A stretch of 37,412 nt of DNA from Cupriavidus sp. D384 (GCF_001652915.1 NZ_BBQI01000072.1:1-37412); one strand, 5' to 3'. Positions 24,182-32,834 are shown, numbered from the stretch's first letter. The notes: generated from the sequence alone by a model not told the origin. A program made the numbers and translations.

Positions 24182-24194
24182 GGTTTTCCTCTTT

Positions 24195-24224
24195 CTTATA
24201 TGTGGGAAGACTGCAGTGCTGCAA
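24195..24224 (-). promoter_or_regulatory. Probable sigma70 promoter of the acid phosphatase gene
   Basis: On the minus strand TTGCAG (24219-24224), an 18-base spacer and TATAAG (24195-24200) precede the ATG by 13 bases. The -10 is strong, the -35 weak. Confidence 0.42.
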
Positions 24225-24361
24225 TGAAACTTGTAGGGTGCTTCCGGGTGCGCCGCGAGTGTGACCCGGGCATGTGTCAGATTGATGATGATGCGGATGG
24301 GAACCGGGTACATCCCGCCCGGTGCCGCGCGGCCCGTGCGTCGACGTTTCGTTTTCGTGAA

Positions 24362-24438
24362 TCGTCATGTGGATGTCATGAAGCCGGAATAGCCTCTTGC
24401 GCCATTCCATCGTCATCCTGTTGCCATCATTTCGTCAT
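24362..24438 (+). promoter_or_regulatory. Pho-box-like GTCAT repeats
   Basis: TCGTCAT-N4-ATGTCAT (24362-24379) matches the PhoB consensus CTGTCAT-N4-CTGTCAT at 11 of 14 positions. A second cluster, TCGTCAT-N4-TTGCCAT-N4-TCGTCAT (24410-24438), keeps the same 11-base period. The orientation faces the peroxidase gene, but the region is shared with the phosphatase. The second cluster touches the annotated ATG of the peroxidase, which casts some doubt on that start. Confidence 0.45.
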
Positions 24439-25813
24439 GAGCTTGCCGCCGCTGTTGTGGAACGCCGCGTTCCCGTCGCTCTTTGCCTGGTTGCGCGTGG
24501 CGGGCAGTCTGCTGATCATCCTGCTGGCCAGCGTGATGACGGGCTGCGGCAAGCAGGACGCCGCGCCCGTGGCAGCGCCGGCCGCCCCGGCCGCGCAGGC
24601 GGCAGTGGCCAGTGCACCGAAGGCCGCTGGCCCGAAACCGTTCTACGCGATGATGGCCGAGCGCCATCCCGATATCGCGCAGCTCAGGGCGCTGGGCAAG
24701 GCGCTGTTCTTCGAGCCGGCCATGTCGGCATCGGGCAAGCAGTCGTGCGCCACCTGCCATAGCCCGGCGCATGCGTACGGGCCGCCGAACAACCTGTCGG
24801 TGCAGCTTGGCGGCGCAGACATGACGCGCACCGGCGTGCGCGCCGCGCCGTCGCTGCGCTACGTGCAGAACGTGCCGGCCTACACCGACCACTACCATGA
24901 GAACGACGGCAACGACGCCGAGGACCAGGGCCCGACCGGCGGCCACAACTGGGATGGCCGCGCGGGCTCCGCGCACGACCAGGCCCGCATCCCGCTGCTG
25001 TCCGCGCACGAGATGGCAAATGGCGAGCCACGAGTGGTGGTCGAGCGGATCCGCAAGGGGCCGTACGCCGAGACGTTCCGGAAGGTGCTGGGCCAGGATG
25101 TGCTGGACGATGAAGACACCGCCTTCAACGCCGTGCTGATGGCGCTGGAAGTGTTCCAGCAGACGGCGTCGGAGTTCTATCCCTATACCAGCAAGTACGA
25201 TGCAGTGCTGCGCGGGCAGGCCACGCTGAGCCCGCAGGAGACGCGTGGCCTGCGCGTGTTCAACGATCCGGCCAAGGGCAATTGCGCCGCGTGCCACCCG
25301 GGCGATGTCCGCGAAGGCGCCTTCCCGGCGTTTTCCGACTTCGGCTTTATTGCCGTGGGCGTGCCGCGCAACCGCAAGCTGTCCGGCAATGCCGATCCGG
25401 CCTTCTTCGACATGGGGCTGTGTGGCCCCGATCGCACCGACCTGAAGGACCGCGCCGACTACTGCGGCCTGTTCCGTACCCCGTCATTGCGCAACGTGGC
25501 ACTGCGCCACGCGTTCTTTCACAACGGCATCTTCCATTCGCTGGACGAGGTGCTGCACTTCTACGCCGAGCGCGATGTGAAGCCGCAGAAGTGGTATCCG
25601 CGCGGCGCGGACGGCAAGGTGCAGAAGTTCGACGACCTGCCGGCGCGATACCACGAGAACATCAACATGGAAGCGCCGTTCGGCGGCAAGCCGGGCGACA
25701 AGCCGTTGATGACCGAGGCCGAGATGCGCGATGTGATCGCGTTCCTGAAGACGCTGACCGATGGCTATCAGGCACCGGCCGCAGCCATGAAGACGGCGGC
25801 CGTCACCCGGTAG
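24437..25813 (+). CDS. Di-heme cytochrome c peroxidase (CcpA/MauG family), putative lipoprotein
   Basis: 458 residues. Two heme c motifs are visible: C104-A-T-C107-H108 and C283-A-A-C286-H287. A hydrophobic segment ending in the lipobox-like VMTGC (Cys37) suggests lipid anchoring on the periplasmic side. MauG/CCP landmarks include LGKALFFEPAMSASGKQSCATCH, then AAPSLRYV and RTPSLRNVALRHAFFHNG. The family reduces hydrogen peroxide with electrons from cytochrome c, or modifies partner proteins. ATG 24437 has no ribosome-binding site and overlaps Pho-box-like repeats; a TTG at 24491 would give a more usual short lipoprotein signal. It is divergent from the phosphatase gene, 255 bases apart. Confidence 0.85.
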   Translation: MSLPPLLWNAAFPSLFAWLRVAGSLLIILLASVMTGCGKQDAAPVAAPAAPAAQAAVASAPKAAGPKPFYAMMAERHPDIAQLRALGKALFFEPAMSASGKQSCATCHSPAHAYGPPNNLSVQLGGADMTRTGVRAAPSLRYVQNVPAYTDHYHENDGNDAEDQGPTGGHNWDGRAGSAHDQARIPLLSAHEMANGEPRVVVERIRKGPYAETFRKVLGQDVLDDEDTAFNAVLMALEVFQQTASEFYPYTSKYDAVLRGQATLSPQETRGLRVFNDPAKGNCAACHPGDVREGAFPAFSDFGFIAVGVPRNRKLSGNADPAFFDMGLCGPDRTDLKDRADYCGLFRTPSLRNVALRHAFFHNGIFHSLDEVLHFYAERDVKPQKWYPRGADGKVQKFDDLPARYHENINMEAPFGGKPGDKPLMTEAEMRDVIAFLKTLTDGYQAPAAAMKTAAVTR

Positions 25814-25853
25814 TCACGCGGCAACTGCAGGCGGACAGAAAAGGATGAGACAA

Positions 25854-25872
25854 GCCGCCTAGTTCAGGCGGC
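25854..25872. terminator. Hairpin between convergent genes, weak terminator candidate
   Basis: GCCGCCT-agttc-AGGCGGC is a perfect 7-bp stem that contains the stop of the small minus-strand gene and lies 41 bases after the peroxidase stop. No T-run follows on either strand, so termination efficiency is doubtful. Confidence 0.35.
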
Positions 25873-26083
25873 CCACCGCGGCCAGCATCGATCGGCCATG
25901 CGCGGTGATTTGCGGGCAGGGACGTTTGCCCTGTTCGGATTCCAGGATCACCAGTTGCCGGGTGATCAGTGCATCGAGATCGACGGGGTCGATTTCGCGT
26001 GCGGGGATGGTAGACGTATCGTCGCGGGTATGTGGACCGTTGCCGATCAACATCAGCGTGGCAAGTTCATGTGGGCTCAGCAC
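25859..26083 (-). CDS. Small protein of unknown function, 74 residues
   Basis: The start is GTG 26083, six bases after AAGGAG (26090-26095), which is strong evidence of translation; longer upstream frames look like noncoding sequence. The product begins MLSPHELATLMLIGN and has DPVDLDALITRQLVILE and CPQITAHGRSML, a pattern of short helices ending in a wing-like segment. This could be a small winged-helix fold, but no family is recognised. No signal peptide or membrane segment is seen. It is convergent with the peroxidase gene and upstream of no obvious partner. Confidence 0.65.
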   Translation of the reverse strand: MLSPHELATLMLIGNGPHTRDDTSTIPAREIDPVDLDALITRQLVILESEQGKRPCPQITAHGRSMLAAVGRLN

Positions 26084-26385
26084 GGTGTTCTCCTTGGCGA
26101 GAGGGGAGCGGTTGCTGGGGGACATGGGGGACGCAGGGCCGCTGGGAGCGGTGCGTTCCTCCGACGGGATTGTGGACCATCGCGCCGGCGCTTGCACGCT
26201 GCATCGCATCGTGACGGCTAGTCGACAGTTACTGCATTGGACGGGCATCCGCTGCACGGGTTCCTGTTCGATACAAAACCGCTACAGACCGCAGGGCTTT
26301 CATGCGCGCGTCACGCAGGGCGTTGCCGTTTTTCTCCCGGATACCCAGATGATGCCTGACGTTTCCGATACCGTGGCTATGCCCC
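26084..26385. other. Intergenic stretch without a supported gene
   Basis: About 300 bases between the small gene and the hydrolase gene, both on the minus strand. It holds the small gene's ribosome-binding site and presumably its promoter. No convincing terminator for the hydrolase operon, RNA gene or repeat was found. Open frames here have no ribosome-binding site and unlikely composition. Confidence 0.5.
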
Positions 26386-27966
26386 TCACACCCCCATGGC
26401 GATGCCGTCGCTGCGTGGATCGTGCGCGCCCGCGCAAGATCCGTCGTCGTACAACGCGATGGCGCCCGGGTGACCCGCAAGCGGGCTCTGCGCGTCGATC
26501 ACGCTGACTTCGTGACCGCGGGTCGACAGCGTGGCAATCACATCGTCGCCTGCATCGGCCTCGATCTTGAGGCTGTCGCGCGTATCGGAGAACGTACGGC
26601 CCAGCAGGAAGCGCGGCCGGGACAGCGCCTGCATCGGATCCATCCCATAGTCGATCAGCCGTGTCAGCACGGCGGCCAGCGTCTGTGGCTGCCCGTCGGC
26701 GCCCTGCGTGCCATACGTCAGCCGTGGCTTGCCATCGCGCAGGTACATGCCCGGATTCAGCGTATGGAAAGGGCGCTTGCCCGGTTGAATCGCGTTGTGA
26801 TGCGTGGGATCGGTGCTGAACGCGGCGCCACGGTTATGCCACAGGATGCCGGTGTCGCCCGCCACCACGCCGCTGCCCCAGTCGAAATACACGGTCTGGA
26901 GCACGCTGGCGCAGCGGCCCTCGCTGTCCACGGCCGACAGGAAGACCGTGTCGCCGTGCTGATAGACATGGGGCCACGGCATCGCGTGACGCATATCGAT
27001 ATGTGCGGCCAGCGCGGACAGCCGCGCCGGGGACAGCATTGCATCGACCGGCACGGTGGCGAATTCGGGATCTGCCACATGCCGGTTGCGTTCGATGAAC
27101 GCCTGTTTCACAGCTTCCACGAGCAGGTGGTAATAGTCCGCGCTGCCCTCCGGGATGCTGGCTACGTCGAAGCGTTCCAGGATGCCCATGATCTGCAGCG
27201 TGGTCACACCCTGCGTGGGCGGCGCCAGGCTCAGCAGTTCGCCCCCGCGGTACGGCACACGCAGCGGTGCTTCGTCGCGCGCCGCCGTGCGGGCCAGGTC
27301 CTGCAGCCGGAGTGGCGATCCGGCGGCACGCAGCCCCGCGACGATGCGCTCGGCCAGCTCGCCTTCGTAGAATTCGCGCGAACCGAAGTTCGCTATGCGA
27401 TCAAGACTGCGGGCCAGCGCGGGCTGCCGCAGGCGGTCGCCTTGCCGGGGCAGCCGTCCATCGGGCATGAAGACCGCGGCAAAACCGTGCCAGTCCGACA
27501 CTTCTCCCTGGCGAAATGTCTGCCAGAAGCGCTGCGACGGCGTGACCTCGAAGCCTTCCTGCGCCAGCGCGATGGCGCGCTGGAACAACTGGCTCCACGC
27601 CTGCCGGCCGCCCCACTGGTCGCGGCTGATGGCGAAGGCGCGGTCCCAGGTGTCCACGGTGGCGGCAGACGTAATGGCCGAGGCCGCGCCGCGCGTGGGA
27701 ATGGCGTTGCCGTAGTCGGGCAGCGTGGCGGCGGCCTGGCCGATGCCGGAAAGCGCACGCACGTTGCCCGACTGGTCGCCGAGGATCCAGAAGGCATCGC
27801 CACCCAGCCCCGTGAAATGCGGATAGGTGACGGAGAGCGTGGCACCGATGGCGATGGCGGCTTCGATGGCATTGCCGCCGGCGCGCAGGATTTCCAGGCC
27901 GGCCTCGCTCGCGAGCGCATGCGGGCTGGTCACCATCCCGGCGCGTGAAGTGGCAAGGGGCTTCAT
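26386..27966 (-). CDS. Gamma-glutamyltranspeptidase-family Ntn-hydrolase, HpxW-like
   Basis: 526 residues with the GGT fold. GGNAIEAAIAIGATLSVTYPHFTGLGGDAF opens the large-subunit region, and the autocatalytic nucleophile is most likely T340 in QHGDTVFLSAVD. The later NPGMYLRDGKPRLTYGTQGADGQPQ block is typical. No signal peptide is present, so it acts in the cytoplasm, unlike classical periplasmic GGT. The closest known function by memory is oxamate amidohydrolase HpxW; gamma-glutamyl amide or other amide hydrolysis is possible. Its ATG overlaps the TGA of the transporter fusion gene (ATGA), so it is the last gene of a sigma54-driven import operon and probably acts on the imported compound. 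Confidence 0.75.
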   Translation of the reverse strand: MKPLATSRAGMVTSPHALASEAGLEILRAGGNAIEAAIAIGATLSVTYPHFTGLGGDAFWILGDQSGNVRALSGIGQAAATLPDYGNAIPTRGAASAITSAATVDTWDRAFAISRDQWGGRQAWSQLFQRAIALAQEGFEVTPSQRFWQTFRQGEVSDWHGFAAVFMPDGRLPRQGDRLRQPALARSLDRIANFGSREFYEGELAERIVAGLRAAGSPLRLQDLARTAARDEAPLRVPYRGGELLSLAPPTQGVTTLQIMGILERFDVASIPEGSADYYHLLVEAVKQAFIERNRHVADPEFATVPVDAMLSPARLSALAAHIDMRHAMPWPHVYQHGDTVFLSAVDSEGRCASVLQTVYFDWGSGVVAGDTGILWHNRGAAFSTDPTHHNAIQPGKRPFHTLNPGMYLRDGKPRLTYGTQGADGQPQTLAAVLTRLIDYGMDPMQALSRPRFLLGRTFSDTRDSLKIEADAGDDVIATLSTRGHEVSVIDAQSPLAGHPGAIALYDDGSCAGAHDPRSDGIAMGV

Positions 27967-30575
27967 GCGTGCTGCCCGCCCAGGTAGGCCTGTACCAGCG
28001 CCGGGTCCTTCGCCAGCGTCTCGGCATCGCCGCTGGCGACCACGCGGCCTTCTTCCAGCACATAGGCGCGGTCGGCCAGTGACAGGGCCAGCGCGGCCAT
28101 CTGGTCCACCAGCAGGATCGTGATCGAAGCCTCGCGCAGCGCGTCCAGCGATGCGAACAATTCCTCGATGACCTTGGGCGCCAGTCCCAGCGACGGTTCG
28201 TCGAGCAGCAGCACGGACGGGTTCGACATCAGTCCGCGCGCCACGGCCAGCATCTGCTGTTCGCCGCCGGACATCAGGCCGGCACGCTGGTGCTGCCGCT
28301 CGCGCAGGCGGGGCCAGCGCGCGAACATGGCCTCGATGCGGCGGGTGGTTTCCGCGCGCGAGAGGCGGCCCGACGGGAAGGCGCCCAGCCGCAGGTTGTC
28401 GAGCACGGACAGTTCCGGAAATACCTGCCGGCCCTCCGGTACCAGTACCACGCCCATTTCGGCAATCTTCGCCGCGTCGAGCCGGGCGAGGTCGGTGCCG
28501 TCGAACGTGATGCCGCCCTGCACCGGGCGATGCAGCCCCGACAACGCGCGCATCAACGTGGACTTGCCCGCGCCATTGGCGCCCAGCAACGCCACCATCT
28601 CGCCCTCGCGGACCTGCAGGTCCACGTCGTGCAGCACCGGTGCTGCGCCATACCCAGCGCGCAGCGCGCTGACGCCGAGCACTTCGGGGGGCATGGCATC
28701 GTCCGGCTGGCGGCTGCGCTGCCGCACCGGGGCGCCCGATGCCTCGCCCAGATAGGCGCGCCGTACGGCAGGATCGGCGCGCACGGCGTCGGGCGTGCCG
28801 GCGGACAGGTGCTGGCCTGCATCGATCACGACGATGCTGTCGGATACGTCCATCACCAGCGACATGTCGTGCTCGACCAGGCCGACCGCGATGCCGCTGT
28901 CGGCAATCCGGCGCAGCAGGCGGCCCAGCGTGGCCTTGTCTTCGCGCGACAGCCCCGCAGCCGGTTCATCCAGCAGCAGCACGGCCGGCCGTGTCGCCAG
29001 CGCCCGGGCAATTTCCACCAGGCGGCGGTCCACGTGGGCCAGGTCGGCGGCGCTGGCGTCGGGGTTGCCGGTATAGCCGCAGGCGGCCAGCAATGCGCGG
29101 GCCTCGTCGCGCACGGCCGGGGCCGTGAAGCCGGCGATGCCCAGCAGCGTGCCAAGCTTGCCGCGCGTGAGTGCAATGGCCACGTTGTCGGTCGCGCTCA
29201 TGCCTGTAAACAGCTGCGTGGTCTGGTAGGTGCGCGAGATGCCATGGCGCGCACTGTGGCAGGCGCCGCGTGCGGGCAGGGCGTCGGCGCCGAGTCGCCG
29301 CCCGCCGGATCGTGGCCGGTAGTAACCGGACAGCATGTTGAGCACGGTCGATTTGCCCGCGCCGTTCGGGCCGATCAGGCTGGTCACCTGGCCCGGCGGC
29401 AGTTCGAACGACAGGTCGTCGACCGCGCGCACGCCACCGAATACCATCGACAGGCCCAGTGCCGACAGCCCCCGGCGCTGGGCGGCGTCACGCTGCGGCA
29501 GCATGGCGCCGGCCGCGGCGTCGTGGTCTGCAGGTCTGGCAGGATGCAGGCGGCGGAACGCCGACGTCACCACGCCGACCATGCCGCTGGGCGCTACCCA
29601 CAGCACCACCAGCAGCAGCACGCCAAAGCAGAGCAGACGCAGGTTTTCCAGGCTCGAAAGGATTTCCGGCAGCAGCCCGACCACGATTGCGCCCGCGACC
29701 GGCCCGGCCACCGTGCCGGCACCGCCGATCATCACCACAAGGACGAACAGGATCGACTGCAGGAACGAGAACATGCCCGGCGTGACCATGCCTTGCAGCG
29801 GGGCGAACAGGCCGCCGGCCAGCCCAGCCAATGCGGCCGAAAATGCAAAGCCCACGGTCTTGACGACCAGCGGGTTGACGCCGATCGACGCCGCTGCGGT
29901 TTCGCTGTCGCGCACCGCGCGCATGGCGGCACCCCAGCTGCCGCGCGCAATGCGCGCATAGGCGGCCAGCGCAAGACCCAGCACGGCGATGGCGATCAGC
30001 GCCAGCGCACGCTCGCCGCCATCCACGCCGGGCAGCGACGGTTGCGCGATGCCCATCAGGCCGTTCTGGCCGCCGGTCAGGCCACGCCATTCCACGGCGC
30101 CATGCTCGACGATGAAGCCGAAGGCGATGGTCACCATGGCCAGCCCCGGGCCTTTGACGCGCAGCGCGGGCAGGGCCAGCAAGGCGCCCAGCACGGCGGC
30201 CACCAGTGCGCCGACCGGCCACGCTGCCCAGAAGCTCCAGCCGGCCTGGCCGGTCAGGATCGCCACCGTATAGGCGCCAATCGCGTAGAAGCCAACGTGG
30301 CCGAACGACACCTGGCCGGTCAGCCCGAGCAGCAGGTTCAGGCCCACGCCGCAGATGGCAAGCAGTGCCACGCCTGCAATCACGAAGACGAAGTAGCCGT
30401 TCAGCGTCAGGGTCAGGCCTGCCGCCGCGACCAGCGCCGCGCACAAGGCGGCGATCTGCAACGGCGTGCCCAGGCCCAGCCATGGCGCGGCGGGGCGTGC
30501 CGGGGTGGCCGGCGGTGCGGTGGATACCGTGGATGTCATGGTCTTGCTCGTACCTGGACTCATACCTGGGCTCAT
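27963..30575 (-). CDS. LIV-type ABC transporter, fused LivM-LivG-LivF polypeptide
   Basis: 870 residues combining three usual subunits. Residues 40-335 are a LivM permease (GQVSFGHVGFYAIGAY, then SIGVNPLVVKTVGFAFSAALAGLAGGL). Residues 365-610 are a LivG ATPase with Walker A GPNGAGKST (402-410) and Walker B LLLDEPAAGLS; where LSYGQ is usual it has DLAHVDRRL (511-519). Residues 632-870 are a LivF ATPase with Walker A GANGAGKST (665-673), signature MSGGEQQ and LLLDEPSLGL. The ATG overlaps the LivH stop (ATGA) and its own stop overlaps the hydrolase start (ATGA). Separate genes are the rule in this family. A near-duplicate MSPG-MSPG opens the protein; ATG 30539 is an alternative start. Confidence 0.88.
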   Translation of the reverse strand: MSPGMSPGTSKTMTSTVSTAPPATPARPAAPWLGLGTPLQIAALCAALVAAAGLTLTLNGYFVFVIAGVALLAICGVGLNLLLGLTGQVSFGHVGFYAIGAYTVAILTGQAGWSFWAAWPVGALVAAVLGALLALPALRVKGPGLAMVTIAFGFIVEHGAVEWRGLTGGQNGLMGIAQPSLPGVDGGERALALIAIAVLGLALAAYARIARGSWGAAMRAVRDSETAAASIGVNPLVVKTVGFAFSAALAGLAGGLFAPLQGMVTPGMFSFLQSILFVLVVMIGGAGTVAGPVAGAIVVGLLPEILSSLENLRLLCFGVLLLVVLWVAPSGMVGVVTSAFRRLHPARPADHDAAAGAMLPQRDAAQRRGLSALGLSMVFGGVRAVDDLSFELPPGQVTSLIGPNGAGKSTVLNMLSGYYRPRSGGRRLGADALPARGACHSARHGISRTYQTTQLFTGMSATDNVAIALTRGKLGTLLGIAGFTAPAVRDEARALLAACGYTGNPDASAADLAHVDRRLVEIARALATRPAVLLLDEPAAGLSREDKATLGRLLRRIADSGIAVGLVEHDMSLVMDVSDSIVVIDAGQHLSAGTPDAVRADPAVRRAYLGEASGAPVRQRSRQPDDAMPPEVLGVSALRAGYGAAPVLHDVDLQVREGEMVALLGANGAGKSTLMRALSGLHRPVQGGITFDGTDLARLDAAKIAEMGVVLVPEGRQVFPELSVLDNLRLGAFPSGRLSRAETTRRIEAMFARWPRLRERQHQRAGLMSGGEQQMLAVARGLMSNPSVLLLDEPSLGLAPKVIEELFASLDALREASITILLVDQMAALALSLADRAYVLEEGRVVASGDAETLAKDPALVQAYLGGQHA

Positions 30576-31450
30576 ACCTTGCGTACCTCCGCACGTCCGA
30601 ACAGGCCATCGGGCCGCAGCGCCAGCAGCGCAATGACCAGCGCAAAGGTGATGATCTGCGTGTAGCTGGAACCCAGCGATGCGGTCACCAGCGCCTCGGC
30701 GACGCCGAAGATCAGGCCGGCCACCATGACGCCCCAGGCGCTGGACAGACCGCCAAGAATGGCGACCGCGAATGCCTTGAGGCCGAAGACGGTGCCCATG
30801 TCGGCCTGTACGTTGAACAGCGGGGCAATCAGTACCCCCGCAATGCCGGCCAGCAGCGTCGACAGCGCAAATGCGCCGGCAATGGTGCGGCGGATCGGAA
30901 TGCCCATCAGGCGCGCGGCGTCGCGGTTCTGCACCACGGCGAGCATCGCCACGCCCCAGCGCGACTTGCGCAGCACCACATGCAGCATGGCGGCCAGCAC
31001 CAGCCCCACCACCGGAATCACCAGTTGCAGCGGATACACGCCCACCCCCGAGCTGCCAAGCTGTACCGACTGGGTTGCCAGCGGAGAAGGCAGGCTGCGC
31101 GGCTCGGTGCCGAACCAGAGCATCACCACGTTATCGAGCACGATGCCCAGCGCCACGGTTGCCATCAGCCAGGCGTTCGAGCCCCGGCTGGCGAACGGGC
31201 GCACGGCCAGGAATTCCACGGCCAGGCCATACAGCGCGCACAGGGCCAGTGCTAGCACGATTGCCAGCGGCATCGGCCAGCCCAGCGTCTGCGCGAACGT
31301 GTACGTGAGCACGGCGCCCAGCATCATCGAACTGCCCTGCGCGAAATTGACCGTGGCAGAGACTGCGTAGGTGATGTGAAACCCCAGCGCCATCAGCCCG
31401 TACATGCTGCCCAGGCCAAGCCCGCTGATGAGGGCGGATATCCATAACAT
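30572..31450 (-). CDS. livH: LIV-type ABC transporter permease LivH
   Basis: 292 residues from ATG 31450, which has AAGGA (31458-31462) seven bases upstream; a frame to 31492 would begin with an implausible Lys-rich leader. Typical LivH blocks are LGLGSMYGLMALGFHITY, then VNFAQGSSMMLGAVL, then LGGLSSAWGVMVAGLIFGVAEAL and LRPDGLFGR. About eight membrane segments are expected. It pairs with the fused LivM domain to form the channel. The gene follows the binding-protein gene by 83 bases and overlaps the fusion gene by four. Confidence 0.88.
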   Translation of the reverse strand: MLWISALISGLGLGSMYGLMALGFHITYAVSATVNFAQGSSMMLGAVLTYTFAQTLGWPMPLAIVLALALCALYGLAVEFLAVRPFASRGSNAWLMATVALGIVLDNVVMLWFGTEPRSLPSPLATQSVQLGSSGVGVYPLQLVIPVVGLVLAAMLHVVLRKSRWGVAMLAVVQNRDAARLMGIPIRRTIAGAFALSTLLAGIAGVLIAPLFNVQADMGTVFGLKAFAVAILGGLSSAWGVMVAGLIFGVAEALVTASLGSSYTQIITFALVIALLALRPDGLFGRAEVRKV

Positions 31451-31533
31451 GGTGATGTCCTTCTTTTTGTGTTTTTCTCCCTCTCCACGCATGGCGGGAG
31501 AGGGGAGACCAGCAATCGGCCAGCAAGAAGCGC

Positions 31534-32709
31534 TTACTGCTTCACCGGCACGATGCGGTTGTCGATGAACTGGGCCCAGACATAGTCGTTCTCGGTCAGC
31601 GCGTCGTGCTGCTGGGGCGAGAACGGCTTCACATAGGTCTTGATCAGGCCCTCGTAGCGGTCGATCTTGTAGAAGCCTTCGCGCACCGCGTCGCCCTTGG
31701 TGCTGCCGGCCTTGGCGATCGCCAGCGCAGCCAGCTGCGTGGCGTCGTAGGCGTTCGCCACGCCCACGGCCGGGGTGATGTCGTCCGGGCCCTTCACGTC
31801 GCTGTACTTCGCCTTCAGATCGTTGACCACGCGCGTGCTGACCGGCGAAGGGCTGCCGAAGAAGCTATAGGTCTGCACGAAGTGAACGTTCTTCGCGTTC
31901 GGTCCGGCCAGTTCCGTGAAGCGGCCACCTGCGGGGCCCCAGTGCGAGACCACCGGCACCTTCCAGCCCATGCGGTCGAGCGACTTCACCACCTGCGCCG
32001 ACGGGCCGACGTTGCCCACCATCAGCAGCACATCGGCGCCGGCGGCCTTCAGGCGACCGAGCTGGGGCACCACGTCCACGTCGTTGGCCTCGAACTTCTC
32101 GACGCCCACAGGCTTGCCACCCTTGGCCGCCATTGCCGCCACGATGCCTTTCTCGTTGGATTCGCCCCATGGGTTGTTCACCAGGATCAGGCCCGGCCTG
32201 GTGGCGTTGAATGCCTTCTGCGCGTACTGCAGCATCGCCTTGTCCACCACCTCGTCCACCGCCGAGACGCGGAAGGCGAAGTTCGGATTCCCGCCGTTGT
32301 GCGTGATCGGCGTGCCGGCGGCCCACGGGCCCATGAACGGCACCTTTTCCTGGTTGGCGATCGGCACGATGGCCATCGACACGGGCGTGTCCAGCCCGCC
32401 GAACAGTACGGCCACCTTCTCCTTGTAGATCAGCTCGCGCGCGGCCAGCACGCCCTTGGCCGGATTGCCTTCGTCGTCGCGGCGCACCAGTTCGAGCTTG
32501 CGGCCGCCCAGCAGGCCGCCCTTCGCATTGATCTCGTCGATGGCAATGGTCATGCCGCGTGTCAACGATTCGCCAGCGCGGGCCGACTGGCCCGACAGCG
32601 CCGTGATCAGGCCGATCTTGATGGTGTCGGCGGCATGCGCAGGCAGGGCGGTCATGACGCAGGCGGCCGCGGCGGCAGCGATCAGTGCACGGCGTTGGGG
32701 ACGAAACAT
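31534..32709 (-). CDS. Periplasmic substrate-binding protein of a LIV-type (HAAT) ABC transporter
   Basis: 391 residues. A Sec signal peptide ends at ALPAHA-ADTIKIG (cut after about residue 26). The mature protein has the Peripla_BP_6 pattern: IKIGLITALSGQSARAGESLTRGMTIAIDEIN, then GLLGGRKLELVRRDDEGNP, then VLFGGLDTPVSMAIVPIA. GGAG lies eight bases before the ATG. It is the first gene after a perfect sigma54 promoter and supplies the permease and ATPase encoded downstream. The ligand cannot be read; the HpxW-like and PuuE-like neighbours suggest an amide or ureide rather than a branched-chain amino acid. Confidence 0.88.
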   Translation of the reverse strand: MFRPQRRALIAAAAAACVMTALPAHAADTIKIGLITALSGQSARAGESLTRGMTIAIDEINAKGGLLGGRKLELVRRDDEGNPAKGVLAARELIYKEKVAVLFGGLDTPVSMAIVPIANQEKVPFMGPWAAGTPITHNGGNPNFAFRVSAVDEVVDKAMLQYAQKAFNATRPGLILVNNPWGESNEKGIVAAMAAKGGKPVGVEKFEANDVDVVPQLGRLKAAGADVLLMVGNVGPSAQVVKSLDRMGWKVPVVSHWGPAGGRFTELAGPNAKNVHFVQTYSFFGSPSPVSTRVVNDLKAKYSDVKGPDDITPAVGVANAYDATQLAALAIAKAGSTKGDAVREGFYKIDRYEGLIKTYVKPFSPQQHDALTENDYVWAQFIDNRIVPVKQ

Positions 32710-32748
32710 GGCGGATCTCCGGAAGGGTTGGTGTCGGCGCGGTGTCTC

Positions 32749-32763
32749 GCAAGAGCCGTGCCA
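32749..32763 (-). promoter_or_regulatory. Sigma54 (RpoN) promoter of the transporter-hydrolase operon
   Basis: The minus strand reads TGGCACG-GCTC-TTGC, a complete match to the sigma54 consensus, with GG and GC ten bases apart. Transcription should start near 32737, 28 bases before the binding-protein ATG. Confidence 0.82.
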
Positions 32764-32765
32764 TC

Positions 32766-32821
32766 ACGTTGACGAATCACCCGGAAACTCCCGGACATAC
32801 GGTGTTTCCATACGTTGACGA
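32766..32821. repeat. Direct repeats in the divergent control region
   Basis: ACGTTGACGA occurs exactly twice (32766-32775 and 32812-32821), 46 bases apart. CATACG occurs three times nearby (32796-32801, 32809-32814, 32861-32866). They lie between two divergent operons, one of which encodes a GntR/FCD regulator, so they are operator candidates. Confidence 0.5.
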
Positions 32822-32834
32822 TCTGGCCCGCAAA

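Noticed and set aside
22058..24313. Longer start for the acid phosphatase at 24313
   Set aside because: It adds 44 residues in front of a clear lipoprotein signal peptide; ATG 24181 has a ribosome-binding site.
28290..30665. A 791-codon plus-strand frame opposite the LIV fusion gene
   Set aside because: Composition is that of an antisense shadow; the minus strand shows intact permease and ATPase motifs.
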